Part shown: in pieces, positions 22,269 through 33,649 of the stretch
Layout of the letters: the number at the start of each line of letters is the position of its first letter
Numbering within the stretch: position 1 is the first letter of the stretch
NCBI GenBank assembly: GCA_003116875.1
Contig: BCKT01000003.1
Coordinates: 375,143-439,142 of the forward strand
DNA length: 64,000 nt
Direction of reading: 5' to 3'
Source of the DNA: Takashimella koratensis
Taxonomy: Eukaryota; Basidiomycota; Tremellomycetes; Trichosporonales; Tetragoniomycetaceae
Notes under the pieces: generated by a model
Seen by the model: only the letters and a program-made list of their open reading frames with translations
Databases searched by the model: none
Told to the model about the DNA's origin: nothing
Translations under genes and position numbers: made by a program

Positions 22269-22709
22269 TCATGAATGGGAAACTGCGTAGCCAATGACAC
22301 TCAAGCCAATCACGCCTCCAATGACAGACGTTCCGAGTTCACATAGAGACTCCTGGGATTGGGTTTCTCCAGGATGATCGTTGCAGGAAGGTTCGGAACA
22401 GATTTGACATTGATGAGGCTGTGCAGTGCCCTCAATCAGAGACGCAGTGGAAAAGCGAGACTCTGGGGCAGAGCGACGAGAGTCTCTCTCTCCCCAGGCT
22501 CGCAAGACTGCGTCCGAACCTATGTTCGAGGAAGGGATGGGTGGCGCATTGTCAGAATGAGCCAGATAGTTTGAACCTAGAGAAGTCGCCTCACTTGGGG
22601 ACTCGGAGGAGGGAGTATCATTAGAGGGCGCTACCGAGTCTGTTTGCCACTTAGGCAAGGTCATCACGATGTCCGTACTCGGCTTGCTGGATTGGCTGGT
22701 TTGCGACAT
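22269..22709 (-). CDS. Accessory small protein 4, tail-anchored type
   Basis: Function not recognised. The 146-residue frame starts MSQTSQSSKPSTDIV. The N-terminal 115 residues are Ser-rich and polar and include a small cysteine group (CQICSEPSCNDH) that could bind metal. The C-terminus is a Gly-rich hydrophobic segment (TSVIGGVIGLSVIGYAV) ending SHS. The membrane segment resembles that of accessory protein 3. Confidence 0.5.
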   Translation of the reverse strand: MSQTSQSSKPSTDIVMTLPKWQTDSVAPSNDTPSSESPSEATSLGSNYLAHSDNAPPIPSSNIGSDAVLRAWGERDSRRSAPESRFSTASLIEGTAQPHQCQICSEPSCNDHPGETQSQESLCELGTSVIGGVIGLSVIGYAVSHS

Positions 22710-23109
22710 GGCTGCCTTGACGGTTTGAAATGTAAATAAATGGACTAATCGGCGGTGGCAAATGCGGTCTGCGACTGTCTTGAACGATCTGGTCGAGCCT
22801 GGAGGAGCACTCCAGCTTGGTATATCGGTAGTCGACCCCGACCGTTCTCCTTTGTCCTTCTTTTCTGTTGACCAACAGACAAAGGAGTGAAAGGAGCTGT
22901 CATGATGTGAGATGGGTCTAGGTCTTTGCCCAGATTGCCAGCATCGTGGGATGTTTCAACACTACAGAGTCAAAGTTCCCATACCCTCACGGCTTCTCTG
23001 CGAATTGAGAATTCACAGACTGCAAGCTGTTGCTGATCTACTAGCAAGCAAGCAAGCTCGTCAAAGGCAAATGCATACTTCCATAAGAGAATAAATATAA
23101 GAACCACTC

Positions 23110-23589
23110 TCAATCGTTCGGGATCTTAGAGGGATCAGCTACATGTGCGTAGTGCCATCCTACAAACCCCGCAACAACCAAGACTCCCACAGTGGTTGCG
23201 AGGCAGCTAGAAACGCGGTGACATCCACGAGAGCACCTGGACCGTGAGGGCTTGGGGCGAGTGTATGCTGAAATCCAATCTTCCGTAGCGCGCAGAGGAA
23301 TGTCCGTCGTCGCGTTGGCTTCAGAAGGTGAGGTCAGCGAGGTTACAGCACCAGAGTATGCAACGAGAGGTCTACTTGGCGCAGGGTAGTCTCCCTCGAT
23401 GCCCACGTAGTCTCCGAGGTCGGGGTCAACCGGTGCCGGTCCCCATGATGACCCAGCGGTGTTCAGCTCTGCCAAACCATTCGTTGCCAGTCGGTTGTTA
23501 GTCCTGAGTCCGTATTGCCAATAGAGAGTACTGGTGTTGGAAACGGATGCAGTCTTGCGATCGACTCCGTCATTTGTGTTGTCGCCCAT
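23110..23589 (-). CDS. Accessory small protein 5, tail-anchored type
   Basis: Function not recognised. The 159-residue frame starts MGDNTNDGVDRKTASV. It has a polar body, a basic/cysteine patch (KPSRSRCSRGCHRVSSC) and a hydrophobic segment (LATTVGVLVVAGFVGWHYA) followed by a 10-residue polar tail. The positive patch just before the hydrophobic segment predicts a cytosolic N-terminus by the positive-inside rule. Confidence 0.5.
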   Translation of the reverse strand: MGDNTNDGVDRKTASVSNTSTLYWQYGLRTNNRLATNGLAELNTAGSSWGPAPVDPDLGDYVGIEGDYPAPSRPLVAYSGAVTSLTSPSEANATTDIPLRATEDWISAYTRPKPSRSRCSRGCHRVSSCLATTVGVLVVAGFVGWHYAHVADPSKIPND

Positions 23590-24117
23590 GTTACTTGTGG
23601 GGTAGTGTTATGAGCCTCAATTTGGTTGTCCCGTTGAGTTGAGAGCGAGGTGGCATGAGAAACCTCCCAGTGCTGCCGTCTGATCTTTATGGGTATGCCC
23701 CACTCAGGCTATCTCCCATCCCCATGCCGCAAAGCCCGTGACCACTTCCTTTGTGCCTTCCTTTCACGTGACGATCCTTTCACATCCTTCCCTTCACCAC
23801 AGATAGGACAAAAGAAAGTAAGTCTCAGTACATGCCCGGCTCTCTGTTGCCAGCATCATTTCACTCGCCTAAAACAACTGTCTGGAGTCAGCTGTCCCAA
23901 ACATCTATCATTCCGGACCACCTCCTTGCTTTCGTTTGCTACCAGGCTCTGATCGCTTGGGTGGATTTTCATTCAGTTGCGACCGTGAACAAGCCTTGGC
24001 TTGCTAGCCTTCGTCTATGCTGAGAGGCGAGGACAGTATCATTGTTCACCACCACCCCCTTTCATCCTGCAGGTCCATTCTGATGCTCCATTGCATCCGC
24101 GATTGATCCATAACATG

Positions 24118-24642
24118 TTACTGGCGCTTAGACTTTTCGACCTTGTATACAATGGTTGTTATGATCCCTGCCAGCGTGGCCGTACCACTAATCACCGGAA
24201 GGCAGCATTGAAAGAACACAGCGCAGCAAACAGAACAACCCTCCTTACTTCCGTCACCGCATCCAGAACAAGCCCCAGGGCTACCTCGTGAAGGCGTTGA
24301 GACGTCGTGGTCGTTGGTCTGACTTTCCAGACCATTTCCTGCCTCGAATGGCTGAGGTGACCTGGTGCTTGTCATATATCCAATACCACTGTAGCCTTCA
24401 GAAGTCTCGTGTGAGACTAATCCAGATTTGTGTGAGGCTAATCCAGATGATTCCTTAGTCGAGCCGAAGATCCCTTGCGATGGAACCGAAATATCAATGA
24501 GCTCCCACCCAACTGTCCCTTGTTCAGCGCTTGAACGGTAGGCAGGGTCACCGATGCCTTCGCTCGATGAGAGGATGTATTTCCTGGACCAGTCGGTCTG
24601 GTCAACTGCTTCTTTCGTAAAGTCATTATGAGATGCGCTCAT
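24118..24642 (-). CDS. Accessory small protein 6, Cys-rich and membrane-tailed
   Basis: Function not recognised. The 174-residue frame starts MSASHNDFTKEAVDQTDW. It is polar with repeated SGLASHKSGLVSHE units. A cysteine cluster (CSGCGDGSKEGCSVCC, then FFQCC) adjoins a hydrophobic segment (LPVISGTATLAGIITTIVY) and the basic tail KVEKSKRQ. The cysteines next to the membrane segment could be palmitoylated. Confidence 0.5.
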   Translation of the reverse strand: MSASHNDFTKEAVDQTDWSRKYILSSSEGIGDPAYRSSAEQGTVGWELIDISVPSQGIFGSTKESSGLASHKSGLVSHETSEGYSGIGYMTSTRSPQPFEAGNGLESQTNDHDVSTPSRGSPGACSGCGDGSKEGCSVCCAVFFQCCLPVISGTATLAGIITTIVYKVEKSKRQ

Positions 24643-25481
24643 CCCGAGAGTGTTGGAGTCTTCACCGTTTGCGCTCCTGTGGTGAAGTAGTTTCTAATCC
24701 ATTGCGTAGTGGAAATGGAGGGATACGAAAAGCGCAACAAGCAAGTGCGGAAATGCCAATGCGTCTATTTGAGGTTGACAGACAGCGTCCGTCGATTAAT
24801 TGCGGCCATGTTTTCTAGCGTTTCACAAGTGGTTTACCCCCGCCTTTACATGTCATTCCTTTCAGCAAACCACCTTTCATGACTACTGCTTTTATTTGCT
24901 CACGCTCACACTTTTGTTCATGTTCACTCCATTGCCTCCAATCTGCGGGAAATGATTTGGGAGGTGCTCTCTTTCGAAATGCTTGGAGATATGTGGATGG
25001 CCTCTGCCAGGTTCTCCACATTTGCACATTTGCATGCATGGCAGGATAAGAAAGCGGAGATCTGAGTCGGACCGCCAGGGGCGTTCAGCCAGGCCGGGAA
25101 CGCCGGTGCCGTATCTAGAACACTACTACATCATTTCCACGCTTTCTCGGCGTCGTTCAAAATATTAGGACTGGTGAGTACACAATGCTAATTTTGTATC
25201 GGTGATTTTATCGTGTGGGTGATCCCAAATGACGCCTAAAATACAGTATAACAAAATCTACAGAAGCTTCTTTGAAATAAACCCTCTAGGAGCTAATTGT
25301 CATAGCGCCCGTTACCTCGTTAGCTCGATCAAGAACTACGCTAAGATATGAGACGAAGAACGTATATATGCTGCACGAATCGTGAACAGATAGACGCCTC
25401 TTCGTCGAAGGAATATCTTGTCATCTTTAGTATCTTAAAGAGTACCGCAACCTATCAGAGGGAACCGCTGTTCTACCGCTA

Positions 25482-25892
25482 CTACAGGACTCCCGGCACT
25501 CCATAGGTAACGGGAGCAGCCGTCACGAAGACCTGGGAGATTCCGTCCTCCGACATTGGCTCCTGAGGCGATAGTTCCTCAGTGATGACATCTGACAGCA
25601 AGAGCTCGTCCTCGGGTTCATTCCCTGCCAACTGTGGCCCACGGAATGACATCGCTTCCAGCTCATGCTCATGGCTTCGAGAGGGTGTAGAACCTGTTCC
25701 GAAGACTCCCAAGGGAGATCCGGCAGATTTGATCTTCTTCTGCGAGGCGGAGAGAACGGTTGTGGAGGTAACCCAGGTATCTCTGATCTGGGTAACTGTT
25801 TCTGCGTTCGAAGAGGCTTCACCCACGCTGGACGAAGGGATGGTCATTCGGTTTAGAGCTGTCGCCGCAGAGGTCCGAGACTCGTCAGACAT
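25482..25892 (-). CDS. Accessory small protein 7, no membrane tail
   Basis: Function not recognised. The start MSDESRTSAATALNRM matches the Ser-rich openings of its neighbours, and the frame runs 136 residues to 25482. The C-terminal part is acidic (EPEDELLLSDVITEELSPQE) and ends VFVTAAPVTYGVPGVL without a full membrane-length segment. It may be a diverged or shortened family member. Confidence 0.4.
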   Translation of the reverse strand: MSDESRTSAATALNRMTIPSSSVGEASSNAETVTQIRDTWVTSTTVLSASQKKIKSAGSPLGVFGTGSTPSRSHEHELEAMSFRGPQLAGNEPEDELLLSDVITEELSPQEPMSEDGISQVFVTAAPVTYGVPGVL

Positions 25893-26317
25893 TGTATGCA
25901 TATGCCAGCGTGTCGTCGTGTGATTGAGAGCATGCGATGGTGTGTGATAGAGACTGAGGGTGAGTCGATGTGAGTATTGCACGGACGAAAAGCAACCCCT
26001 ACGAGGCTTCAGTCCAGATAACAACGTGTTGCATCAGCGTGGAGGGCTATTGCAAAAGAGGGAGCGTGGAGCGACAACAAAGCAATGGAGGCCACCTTTC
26101 ATCAAAGTTGGTGTGAAACAAGGAAATATCAAGGCAGCGTATCCCTTGGTTGTCTCAATGCAAGGCTATTTCACGCCTCAGTCCCCTGCTCTCTCGCCTC
26201 ACGTCCAAGCACTCAGCACTACCACATCCCCTTACTTTCAATGTCCACCACTCCTTGTCTCCATGACTATCTGACTCCCCACACTTGATCCCATATCCTG
26301 CCCCGCTCGCTGCTCCA

Positions 26318-27599
26318 CTAAGCGGCCTTTCCCTTTCCCAAGCCTGCAGGCCAAGGGACTAAAACGCTCGTCGTCTCCGTATACTTCCTCCACCCCTCAT
26401 CCGAACCCCACTTCTTCTCCGCCGACTTCTCGAGCGGCGGCACACCCGAGCCGTATCGCAGAAGGACGTAGGAGAAGACAGGGGGAAGGAAGGAGGCCGC
26501 TCGCCAACCGACGGGGAGGGCGAGGAGAGAGGGTTGGGCAAGAAGAGCGGGACCGAATTGGAGGATGACTTCGCCAAGGTAGCTAAGGTCGTCAGCGAAC
26601 GTCTATAGGAGGTCTTGAAGCGGACGGAAAGGGGGAAAGAGGGGAGAGCTAAGTCAGAGGCTCACTTGGGGTGTCGAGATAGCGCCCACACTCCAGAAGA
26701 GATGAACTTCTCCTCGTGCTTCTTTTCATCCTTGGCTTTCCTCCATGCCGATTTCTCTGGAGTTCTGCGTCAGCTGTGTACCTTCATTTTGGGGTGATGG
26801 GAAGAGCTCACGGTTGTCCGCGACGATCTCGAGACCCATCCCAGCCGCCCATACGCCAACGGCCACAGCATCACGTGAGCGTAGAGCTGGGTGAGCAGAG
26901 GGAGGCATCGAGTTCAGCAGCAAGACAGGAAGCGTGACGATTGTGATCCATGTTGCCTGGGCCATCCTGCGTCTGATCAGCTTGGGGTTCCCTACGTAAA
27001 GCGTCGCGATGCTGACCAAGCGAAAGTAAAGACCGCAGGTTGTTTCTTAATCTCGTCGAAACGAGAGTCGTGGCCTGCCATGCTAATTCGCTGTGACGAT
27101 GTCAGCTTCGTGCCCTTTCGTTTCTGAGGCAAGGGAGCTCACTTGGTACAAGAAAGTGCCGAGTCGGCCGGCCCAGAAGAGGACCATGCCGCTCACGATG
27201 AGCTGACGAGGGTGAGCGTTGGACAAGGAGAAGGAACCATTGGCGCGAAGGGAAGGGTACTGCATACATCTGATCAGCTGCTTTTGAAAAACAAACGCTG
27301 AAGCTGCTTTGACTCACCAAGGACAGCAGAGTCGAAGAGAGAAATCCGAGCGAGCCGGCAAGATCATAGTACTTCTCAGTCTGGTTGGGGACAGCGTATG
27401 CGGCGAATGCAGCCTGGAAGGCGTACCTGAGAGGGTTGTGAGCCAAGATAGGGAGGGGTGTGAGAGAATCAAGACGGAGGGTGGATGGATAATGAGGAGT
27501 GGGAAAGAGAGGTATGGTCAGAACGTACGTGAAGCCGATGACCGAGGCGAGACGGGTCGCGGTGCCGCCATGGAGTCCGAGCTGGTTGAAGATGGCCAT
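26318..27599 (-). CDS. DUF1295 / steroid 5-alpha-reductase-like membrane protein
   Basis: Multi-span membrane protein of the DUF1295 group, related to steroid 5-alpha-reductases and isoprenylcysteine methyltransferases. MAIFNQLGLHGGTATRLASV is the start. Membrane segments include YDLAGSLGFLSSTLLSL, LIVSGMVLFWAGRLGTFLY and QATWITIVTLPVLLLNS. The signature DNQKSAWRKAKDE ... FISSGVWALSRHPNYLGEV is the conserved C-terminal cofactor-binding block. The first intron is about 105 nt, longer than most here. The stop at 26318 follows GLGKGKAA. Substrate unknown. The promoter side carries a long GT microsatellite. Confidence 0.8.
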
Positions 27600-27718
27600 G
27601 GCAAGGGTGTAGGGAGGTGATATCGAAAGGTAGAGAGGAGAAGAGAAGAGTGAAGGAAGAGTTGATAAGAGGGATGGACAAGATAGAGAATTTGACGGCC
27701 GTGTGGAAGGTGTGCCGA

Positions 27719-27720
<2 letters not shown>

Positions 27721-27773
<53 letters not shown>
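27721..27773. repeat. (GT)26 microsatellite
   Basis: About 26 uninterrupted GT units, 120 bp upstream of the DUF1295 start codon and between two minus-strand genes. Length polymorphism is expected. Confidence 0.9.
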
Positions 27774-27776
<3 letters not shown>

Positions 27777-27980
27777 CGATATGACGCACTTTTGGTCATG
27801 TTGTTATCGATCGATCGCCAGGCACCGGATGCAAAATCACACACACAAGAAAAGTCATGACATGTCGTTCAACATTACGATACAGACAACAGGCGGGCAA
27901 CATGCACCGGTCGTGAGAAGAATACAAGCAGAGGCAAGGAAAGTCATGAGGAAGCATACAGGAGTAGAGAGTGAGCAGGT

Positions 27981-29438
27981 CTAAATATCAAAGAGCTTGT
28001 CGTCGAGGTCGAGCGGGACAAGGTCGAGCCCGTCATCGAGAGTCGGTGGGGGTTCTCGAAGTGGAGCAGCACGAACAGGTGCCGACTGGACTTGCGTACG
28101 AGGTGGTTGGGGCTTCAGGGTACTTCCAGACACACCCCTCACAGGTGCAGCCGTCGAGTTGGTGCGAATTCCAGATGTTGATTTGGGCTGGGAAGAGAGG
28201 TTGCGAGCGACGGGCCGGACGACAGGGCGAGCGGACGCAACAGTCCCGCGGATTGGCGCTTTGAGAGCGGGCTTGATACCGGATTTGGAGGCGTTCGTCT
28301 GACCCACAGCCTTGGACACGTTCTTCTGTGCAACTGGGCGTAGAGCAGCGGGGTCAGGTTTGGGTGCAGCTGCCCGTCGGAACATGGGCTCTTCGAGGTC
28401 GTCGTTGTCGACTGGAACTGTTGTTAGTTGTGTATCGACCGCCTCAAGCCAAATGCAACTTACTGGGAAGGAAGGAGGGCTCTTCAGCCATCTCCAATTT
28501 CGGCGAAGGAGGCATGATAGGCGCATCTTCGTGAATACGCCAAAGAGGGGGTGCCTTCGACATGGTATTGAACGCCGCCTTAAGGTCGGGTTGTGACCAC
28601 ATGGGCTCGTGGTTGGGTTCTGCAATGTCAGTCGAGAGCCCGTGGGTTGTCTTTCACGAGAGATTCACCCAGTACTTACCTTGAGCAGTTGGCGGCATGT
28701 ACTCAACCTCCCAGTCATCGTCATCCTCTACCTCAACACCTTCATCCGTCATCTCCAATCCCTCCACGCCCTCGGTGATATGATCCAAGCTTGCCTCTTC
28801 CTCCCACCGCGCTCTTGGAGCTGGTGTGCGCAGATCCATAACCATTCCACCTTCTCCTGGGCTACTCGTTGACGCTGAGAGGCGAGACGAGGAGCGCCGA
28901 GCTCGTTGAGCCGAGGGGAGCGGGGCTGGTGTAGGTTCGGCAAAGACTGCGCGGGATGGAGCGGGAGTGCGGAGGTTGGCACGCGAGGTGGACGGGGGCA
29001 TGACTCGACTGGGTCCAGGAGTTCTTGTGACTCGGGTGGCGAGGATGTGCGGCATTGACGAGAGAGACTTGGATGGGGGCAGGGACTTGCCCGAAGCCTG
29101 GAACAGCCTCTTGGGCTCTGGTGAAAGGTCAGCTGGATGTAGTTTTCTCCTTCAACCACGGTTAGCTCACCAATGTCTTCGACCTTGCCTCGGTTCGCAG
29201 CGTTTCTTTCGACAGTCTTGACTCCTAGCCCCTGCCGGACAGCTGTGGTCGGTGCCATCTTGAGTGGACCACCATTGTTGCTAGGGCCGGGACGAGAGGG
29301 TGTCTTTGATGGCAAGCCAGACCCGTGGGCGTTTTCCTTGTTGACATTTTTACGCGAGGTGGTCGGGTGGGGAGCGCCGGGGTGGACTGAGGAGTATGTG
29401 CGCTGGAACGAGTGTGTTTGGGGTATCTGTGCGAACAT
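27981..29438 (-). CDS. Putative securin (Pds1/Cut2-like)
   Basis: Likely separase inhibitor destroyed by APC/C at anaphase. Visible signs: an N-terminal KEN box (KENAHG, about residue 35), many TP/SP sites in a basic disordered N-terminal half, and an acidic stretch with DDDDWEVEYMPP, which matches the separase pseudosubstrate type (E-[IV]-E-Y-x-P-P) in fungal securins. Pro-rich segments and an acidic C-terminus (LDDGLDLVPLDLDDKLFDI) follow. At least three introns of about 50-60 nt are spliced in frame. It has no enzymatic domain. The call rests on motif order, not on alignment, so an unrelated KEN-box protein remains possible. Divergent from NAC-beta. Confidence 0.55.
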
Positions 29439-29825
29439 GGTGGGTGAGGGTTATGGATGAACAGGAAGAAGAGCAAGATGCCGTTGTTGATGTTTAACGA
29501 CGGTGAAGACAGTCGCGTGGAGAGGTCAGGGTCCAAGAGAGGACTGCAGTCCAGTGCCACAATGGAGATAACGCCGTTATATGGGGGGAGCACCTTTCGG
29601 GAATTTCCCCCAGCCGAAACCGGCTGCTCAAGCTCTCCCACTTTTTTTTTCTTCCCTTCGCACTCGGCGGGATTGGGCCAGGGGGTATTACAGTTGATTA
29701 GGACGAGAGTATGCAAATGTAATCAGCCCGTGATGATTCCTAATCCCTGTGCTAATTCAACATTGACTCGACCCTTTCTTCATCTGTCTTTCTCCTCTTC
29801 CTCCTTTCCATCATCTATCAACAAA

Positions 29826-30891
29826 ATGGACAAGGAGAAGCTTGCCAAGCTCCAGGCGCAGGTCCGAATCGGTGCGTCGCGTGTACTCGTTCTGCCGGTC
29901 TCACGTGGATGGATGAGAAGAAGGTGCAGAAGGGATCGGGCGGAGTGGGGGTTTGTTCGGGATGGGCTGGGTCGTGTGGAGGATGTAAAGCGAGGGATAG
30001 GGAAGATGACGAAGCGTCCAAGGGGTCATGGATAATGAGCAGGAGGGGAGTACGGATGATCAGGAAGAGAGTGGTACCGGCGGAGGGCGAGGCGGAAGAG
30101 TCGGGATCGGCAACGTGACCCTCTTGGGATTTGTGTTCCCAATTATCCCGCCAAGTCGAAGTGGAAGAGTCGGGAGGTGGAGGAATTGGGAGCAGTGGAT
30201 ATCCAGAGCTTGACCATCAACTATCACTAGTCCACCACTGACATCACTCCAGGTGGTAAGGGTACTCCCCGACGCAAGGTCGTGAAGAAGAGTGTCACCG
30301 CGACTCAGGGCGACGACCGCAAGCTTCAGGCTGCGCTCAAGAAGCTCGGTGTCCAGCCGATCACCGGTGTCGAGGAGGTCAACATGTTCAAGGAGGACGG
30401 CAACGTGCTCCACTTTGGCGCCCCCAAGGGTGAGTCACATTGTCCTATTTCTCATTCCCGCCTCTCCCTCTCTTCTCCTCAACATTCACCTTTTCTCGCA
30501 CATGCTCTCCGTTGTCTCCTTTGTACCATACTGACTCTCCTATCCTTAATCCTTTGCCCAAACTCTAGTCCACGCCGCGCTCCCGTCGAACACCCTCGCG
30601 GTCTACGGCCAGGGCCAGACCAAGGAGCTCACCGAGCTCGTTCCTGGTATCCTCAACCAGCTTGGTCCCGACTCGCTCGCCAACCTCCGCCGCCTCGCAG
30701 AATCGTACCAGTCCATGACCGCGCGCCAGGCTGCTGCCGCCGCTGCCGCTGGTGGTGCCGGTGCCGGGTCGGCCGAGCCCAAGGAGGGCGAGGTCGGTGA
30801 CGACGACGAGATCCCGGACCTCGTTGAGAACTTTGACGAGGCCGACAAGGAGAAGGCTGCCCCGGCTGCCGGTCTCGACGACCTCGAGTAA
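29826..30891 (+). CDS. EGD1: Nascent polypeptide-associated complex subunit beta (BTF3/EGD1)
   Basis: Ribosome-bound chaperone subunit that shields emerging nascent chains with NAC-alpha. [21 protein letters not shown] carries the basic ribosome-binding RRKVVKK motif. The NAC domain follows ([43 protein letters not shown]), and the acidic C-terminus ends in [15 protein letters not shown]. Three exons; intron 1 is 381 nt (29872-30252) and intron 2 is 139 nt (30430-30568), far longer than the local 32-nt norm. Length (about 180 residues) is typical. Confidence 0.95.
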
Positions 30892-31658
30892 ACAACTCCA
30901 AGTCGCCTCGAACTTCCCCCACACCTCCACCCTTTCCCTTCCTTCCGACCTGTCCTAACCTCACCTCCACCCCGACCTCAACTCTACCGGTTCCGACACC
31001 TCGGTTACCGGACGCCTACACCACCTTTTTCTTGTAAAACCTTCGACGGACGAGGGAGGGGATGATGGGATGAGACGAAGATCTCAAAAGTGGAAGAAGT
31101 TGGGAGAGCAAAGAGGCGAAGCAGCTAAAAAAAACCTAGGGGGTCTCCATATATACCTACACATTGGTCACCCCTTGTTTTTGACATGAGCAGTGCATCA
31201 TCTTTCGCAGTGAACGGGTTATGATTCTTACTGAGTCTTGGCTGGTGGTGACTGACGCAGCCTGACGCAGACTGATCAGCAGCATTGCTTCACCGCGAAG
31301 TCTCGGCCAATAGATGAGTGTTTTCCTCTTGTGAGAGCATCTTCCACCAGCCTCTAGCTTGACGGGTGACACGTATTGGCCGGGTAACAAAGGGTGAAGA
31401 AAGGATAAAGCCTATGGCGCACACGACACGACGTAGCACGAGGCGAGTCAGCCACCTGTTAGCTTGATCAACCGTTTTCACCAAACCTTGCATTAACTCA
31501 GCATGTCTCGCCCAATAACTCAGCCCCGTGCGTCTCTCGTCTGTCACATAAGCCTAGCCTCTTGAGGAGGACGAATTTTTCTTTCCCCATTTCCATCCCT
31601 TTCCATGTTTCTCACCAATTATCACTCAACCTCATCCTCGGACATACTACCAGCAGCC
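30892..31658. other. Intergenic spacer
   Basis: NAC-beta 3' region followed by sequence without a supported gene. Small open frames on the minus strand (31157-31547) overlap each other and show no family signature. Confidence 0.45.
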
Positions 31659-31970
31659 ATGTCTTCCTAGTCCGGCAACACCTCCGACAAACAAACGTCT
31701 GACAATACATCCGCTCTAATGGGGCAGACCAGTCAGTCTTCGCCACCTTCGGATCGCTCCACTTATTGGCACTTCCCGGACGGTGAGCACGACCAAGGGG
31801 AAGTCCAACACGTTGAGGATGTCAAGAACGCGGCTGTCGACACCGACCCGTTTCTCAATCATCCGCCTTCCACCGAGGGCACCATGCCGGCCGACGGGGC
31901 GAACAAGGCGGCCCCCGACACGAACGTCCAATCCACTCTCAACGACGCCTCGGAACAGTCCAATCACTGA
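31659..31970 (+). pseudogene. Low-complexity reading frame with in-frame TAG at codon 4
   Basis: Function not recognised. The ATG at 31659 is followed by TCT TCC and then TAG (31668-31670). The same frame continues for 100 more codons (SGNTSDKQTSDNTSALMGQ ... NDASEQSNH) to a TGA. The Ser/Thr/Asp-rich composition resembles the openings of the accessory proteins at 19-26 kb. It may be a decayed copy, use readthrough, or start at the Met at 31719. Confidence 0.35.
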
Positions 31971-32348
31971 ATGTCGCACCCGAGGGTACAGTTCGACGGT
32001 ACGCGGGCCACTCGTCTTCCCTTGGCGACAAGGTGATGTGAATGTCGTTGAGAGTTTTCCGAGCACAAAGTCGATCACATGAGGGAGGTTACAGAGGGTA
32101 CATGAGAAGCAGTCGGTACGGGTTCTTGGGAAAGGGGGAATTACTTGACATGCATGAAGTGGACAGACACATCTGTTGGTACAGAGCACGGTGTGGAAGC
32201 TTAGAGTGGCTGTTGTCGCTCTCGCTCTTGTTTTCGCGAGGGCGGTGATGCAGACCAAGGCTATGACCGGGACGTTCGCCGTATCACGGGCCAAGCCTCA
32301 ACTCATCCTTTCTATGAAGTCAACCTTTGTTAAGAACTAACCTTTCAG

Positions 32349-32710
32349 CTCCTCAAACCCTCGAGAGGCATTCGCGAATCATCGGCCGATTGTTTGAAAG
32401 GTCTCCGACAATTCAGCCCTCTCAACTTTCGAGGGGACACTCCGTTGACCGATGGTCCCGGGACCTTCTTCGAGTTGTTGTCCGGGGACAGGATTTCACG
32501 CAGCTTCTTTCCTACTGGGGATCGCCGTCAGGACGAGGGATCGGAAGCAGGGGAAAACAACTCTCGAGAGAGCTCCGTCACCCTGACGAAAACGACTCTC
32601 GAGAGAGCACCTTCGTCCCGGAAGACCGAACCACCGGCGCGGGAGCGAGTTCCAACGACGATGAGGGTACAGACTCCGGGTCGTCGACTCCCAAACCTGA
32701 GTCAAAGTGA
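32349..32710 (+). CDS. Low-complexity reading frame, possible 3' exon
   Basis: Function not recognised. The frame (LERHSRIIGRLFERS ... SSTPKPESK) opens right after an intron-like 3' end (CTAACCTTTCAG, 32337-32348), so it may be an exon whose 5' part I could not join. A 21-nt near-repeat (GAAAACAACTCTCGAGAGAGC, one mismatch) occurs at 32553 and 32588, 35 bp apart and so not in phase. A competing frame covers the same stretch, so coding status is doubtful. Confidence 0.25.
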
Positions 32711-33649
32711 GGCTGTTCACGGCGAGCCGTTCCGTCTTCTACCCAGCGACGTGCTTCAACAGCTCTTTTCGTTGGCACAAACCGTACCGCCCACTTGCTT
32801 TGAGTTTCCCTGTTCTGAATTTGCGTTTGCTCTTTATCTTTGTTTCTCTTTTCCATCCTATCAGCTCTTGTCCATACTTCATGACTTCCGCAATGCAATT
32901 TACATGTTCTCTCACCACGCACACTACTTGACCTGACAAATTATTGGCAGTGGAGTTGCTAGAGAAGCCCTATTGAGGCGAACGGCGTGGCGGGGTACTC
33001 TACGGACGTCGGAGCTGAGATTGGCGAATGACTGAAAGACTGTAACGTAGGTCGGCCGAATCGGCGTGGTTGAGGACATGCAGACGACGTGAGCGTTGAC
33101 TAGTCAACTTGAACGTCAAAGGATTGACGAGGGAGCCGTACTTGGCCGTGTAAGTAGAGTTTTGCACGTTTGTACAACACATCCTTTGACACCACTCGCA
33201 TTGGTTAGCAGAGAAGGCTGTGGCTCCTCTCCCTTGCGCCTTCTCGGGATGTACAAACCCCCAAGCGCCCCACTTTCTCTTCATTTTTTCGCCCCTACCT
33301 TCCCCACCAAAAGGATAGGCTGCATATACTGTCAGCATCATTGAACCTCACATGGTACTCACTGTGTGAAGGCGGCTCTTGGTCGTGTAGAGGAAAAAAC
33401 GAAGGGAGGCTATGGCAGTGGCGTGGCATTTGAGGAAAGTGAACTGGTTATTTCACATGCTGCAGCCTATCCTTTCATGACTGTTCGCATGGCGTGTTCA
33501 AGGCGAATGCTACGTCTCTGCCTAGCTGTCCTACATTCTTAGGAGCTGTTAATCCTCTTTCTCCCACTCAACGATACTTGTACCCTCTCACCGCGCAGCG
33601 TCGTGTCACTACCTCCTTCGAAACGTTTCCTCATCCACTTTCAGCCACC

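Noticed and set aside
27469..27844. Frames with (TH)n and (CV)n repeats
   Set aside because: Translation of the GT microsatellite, not a gene.
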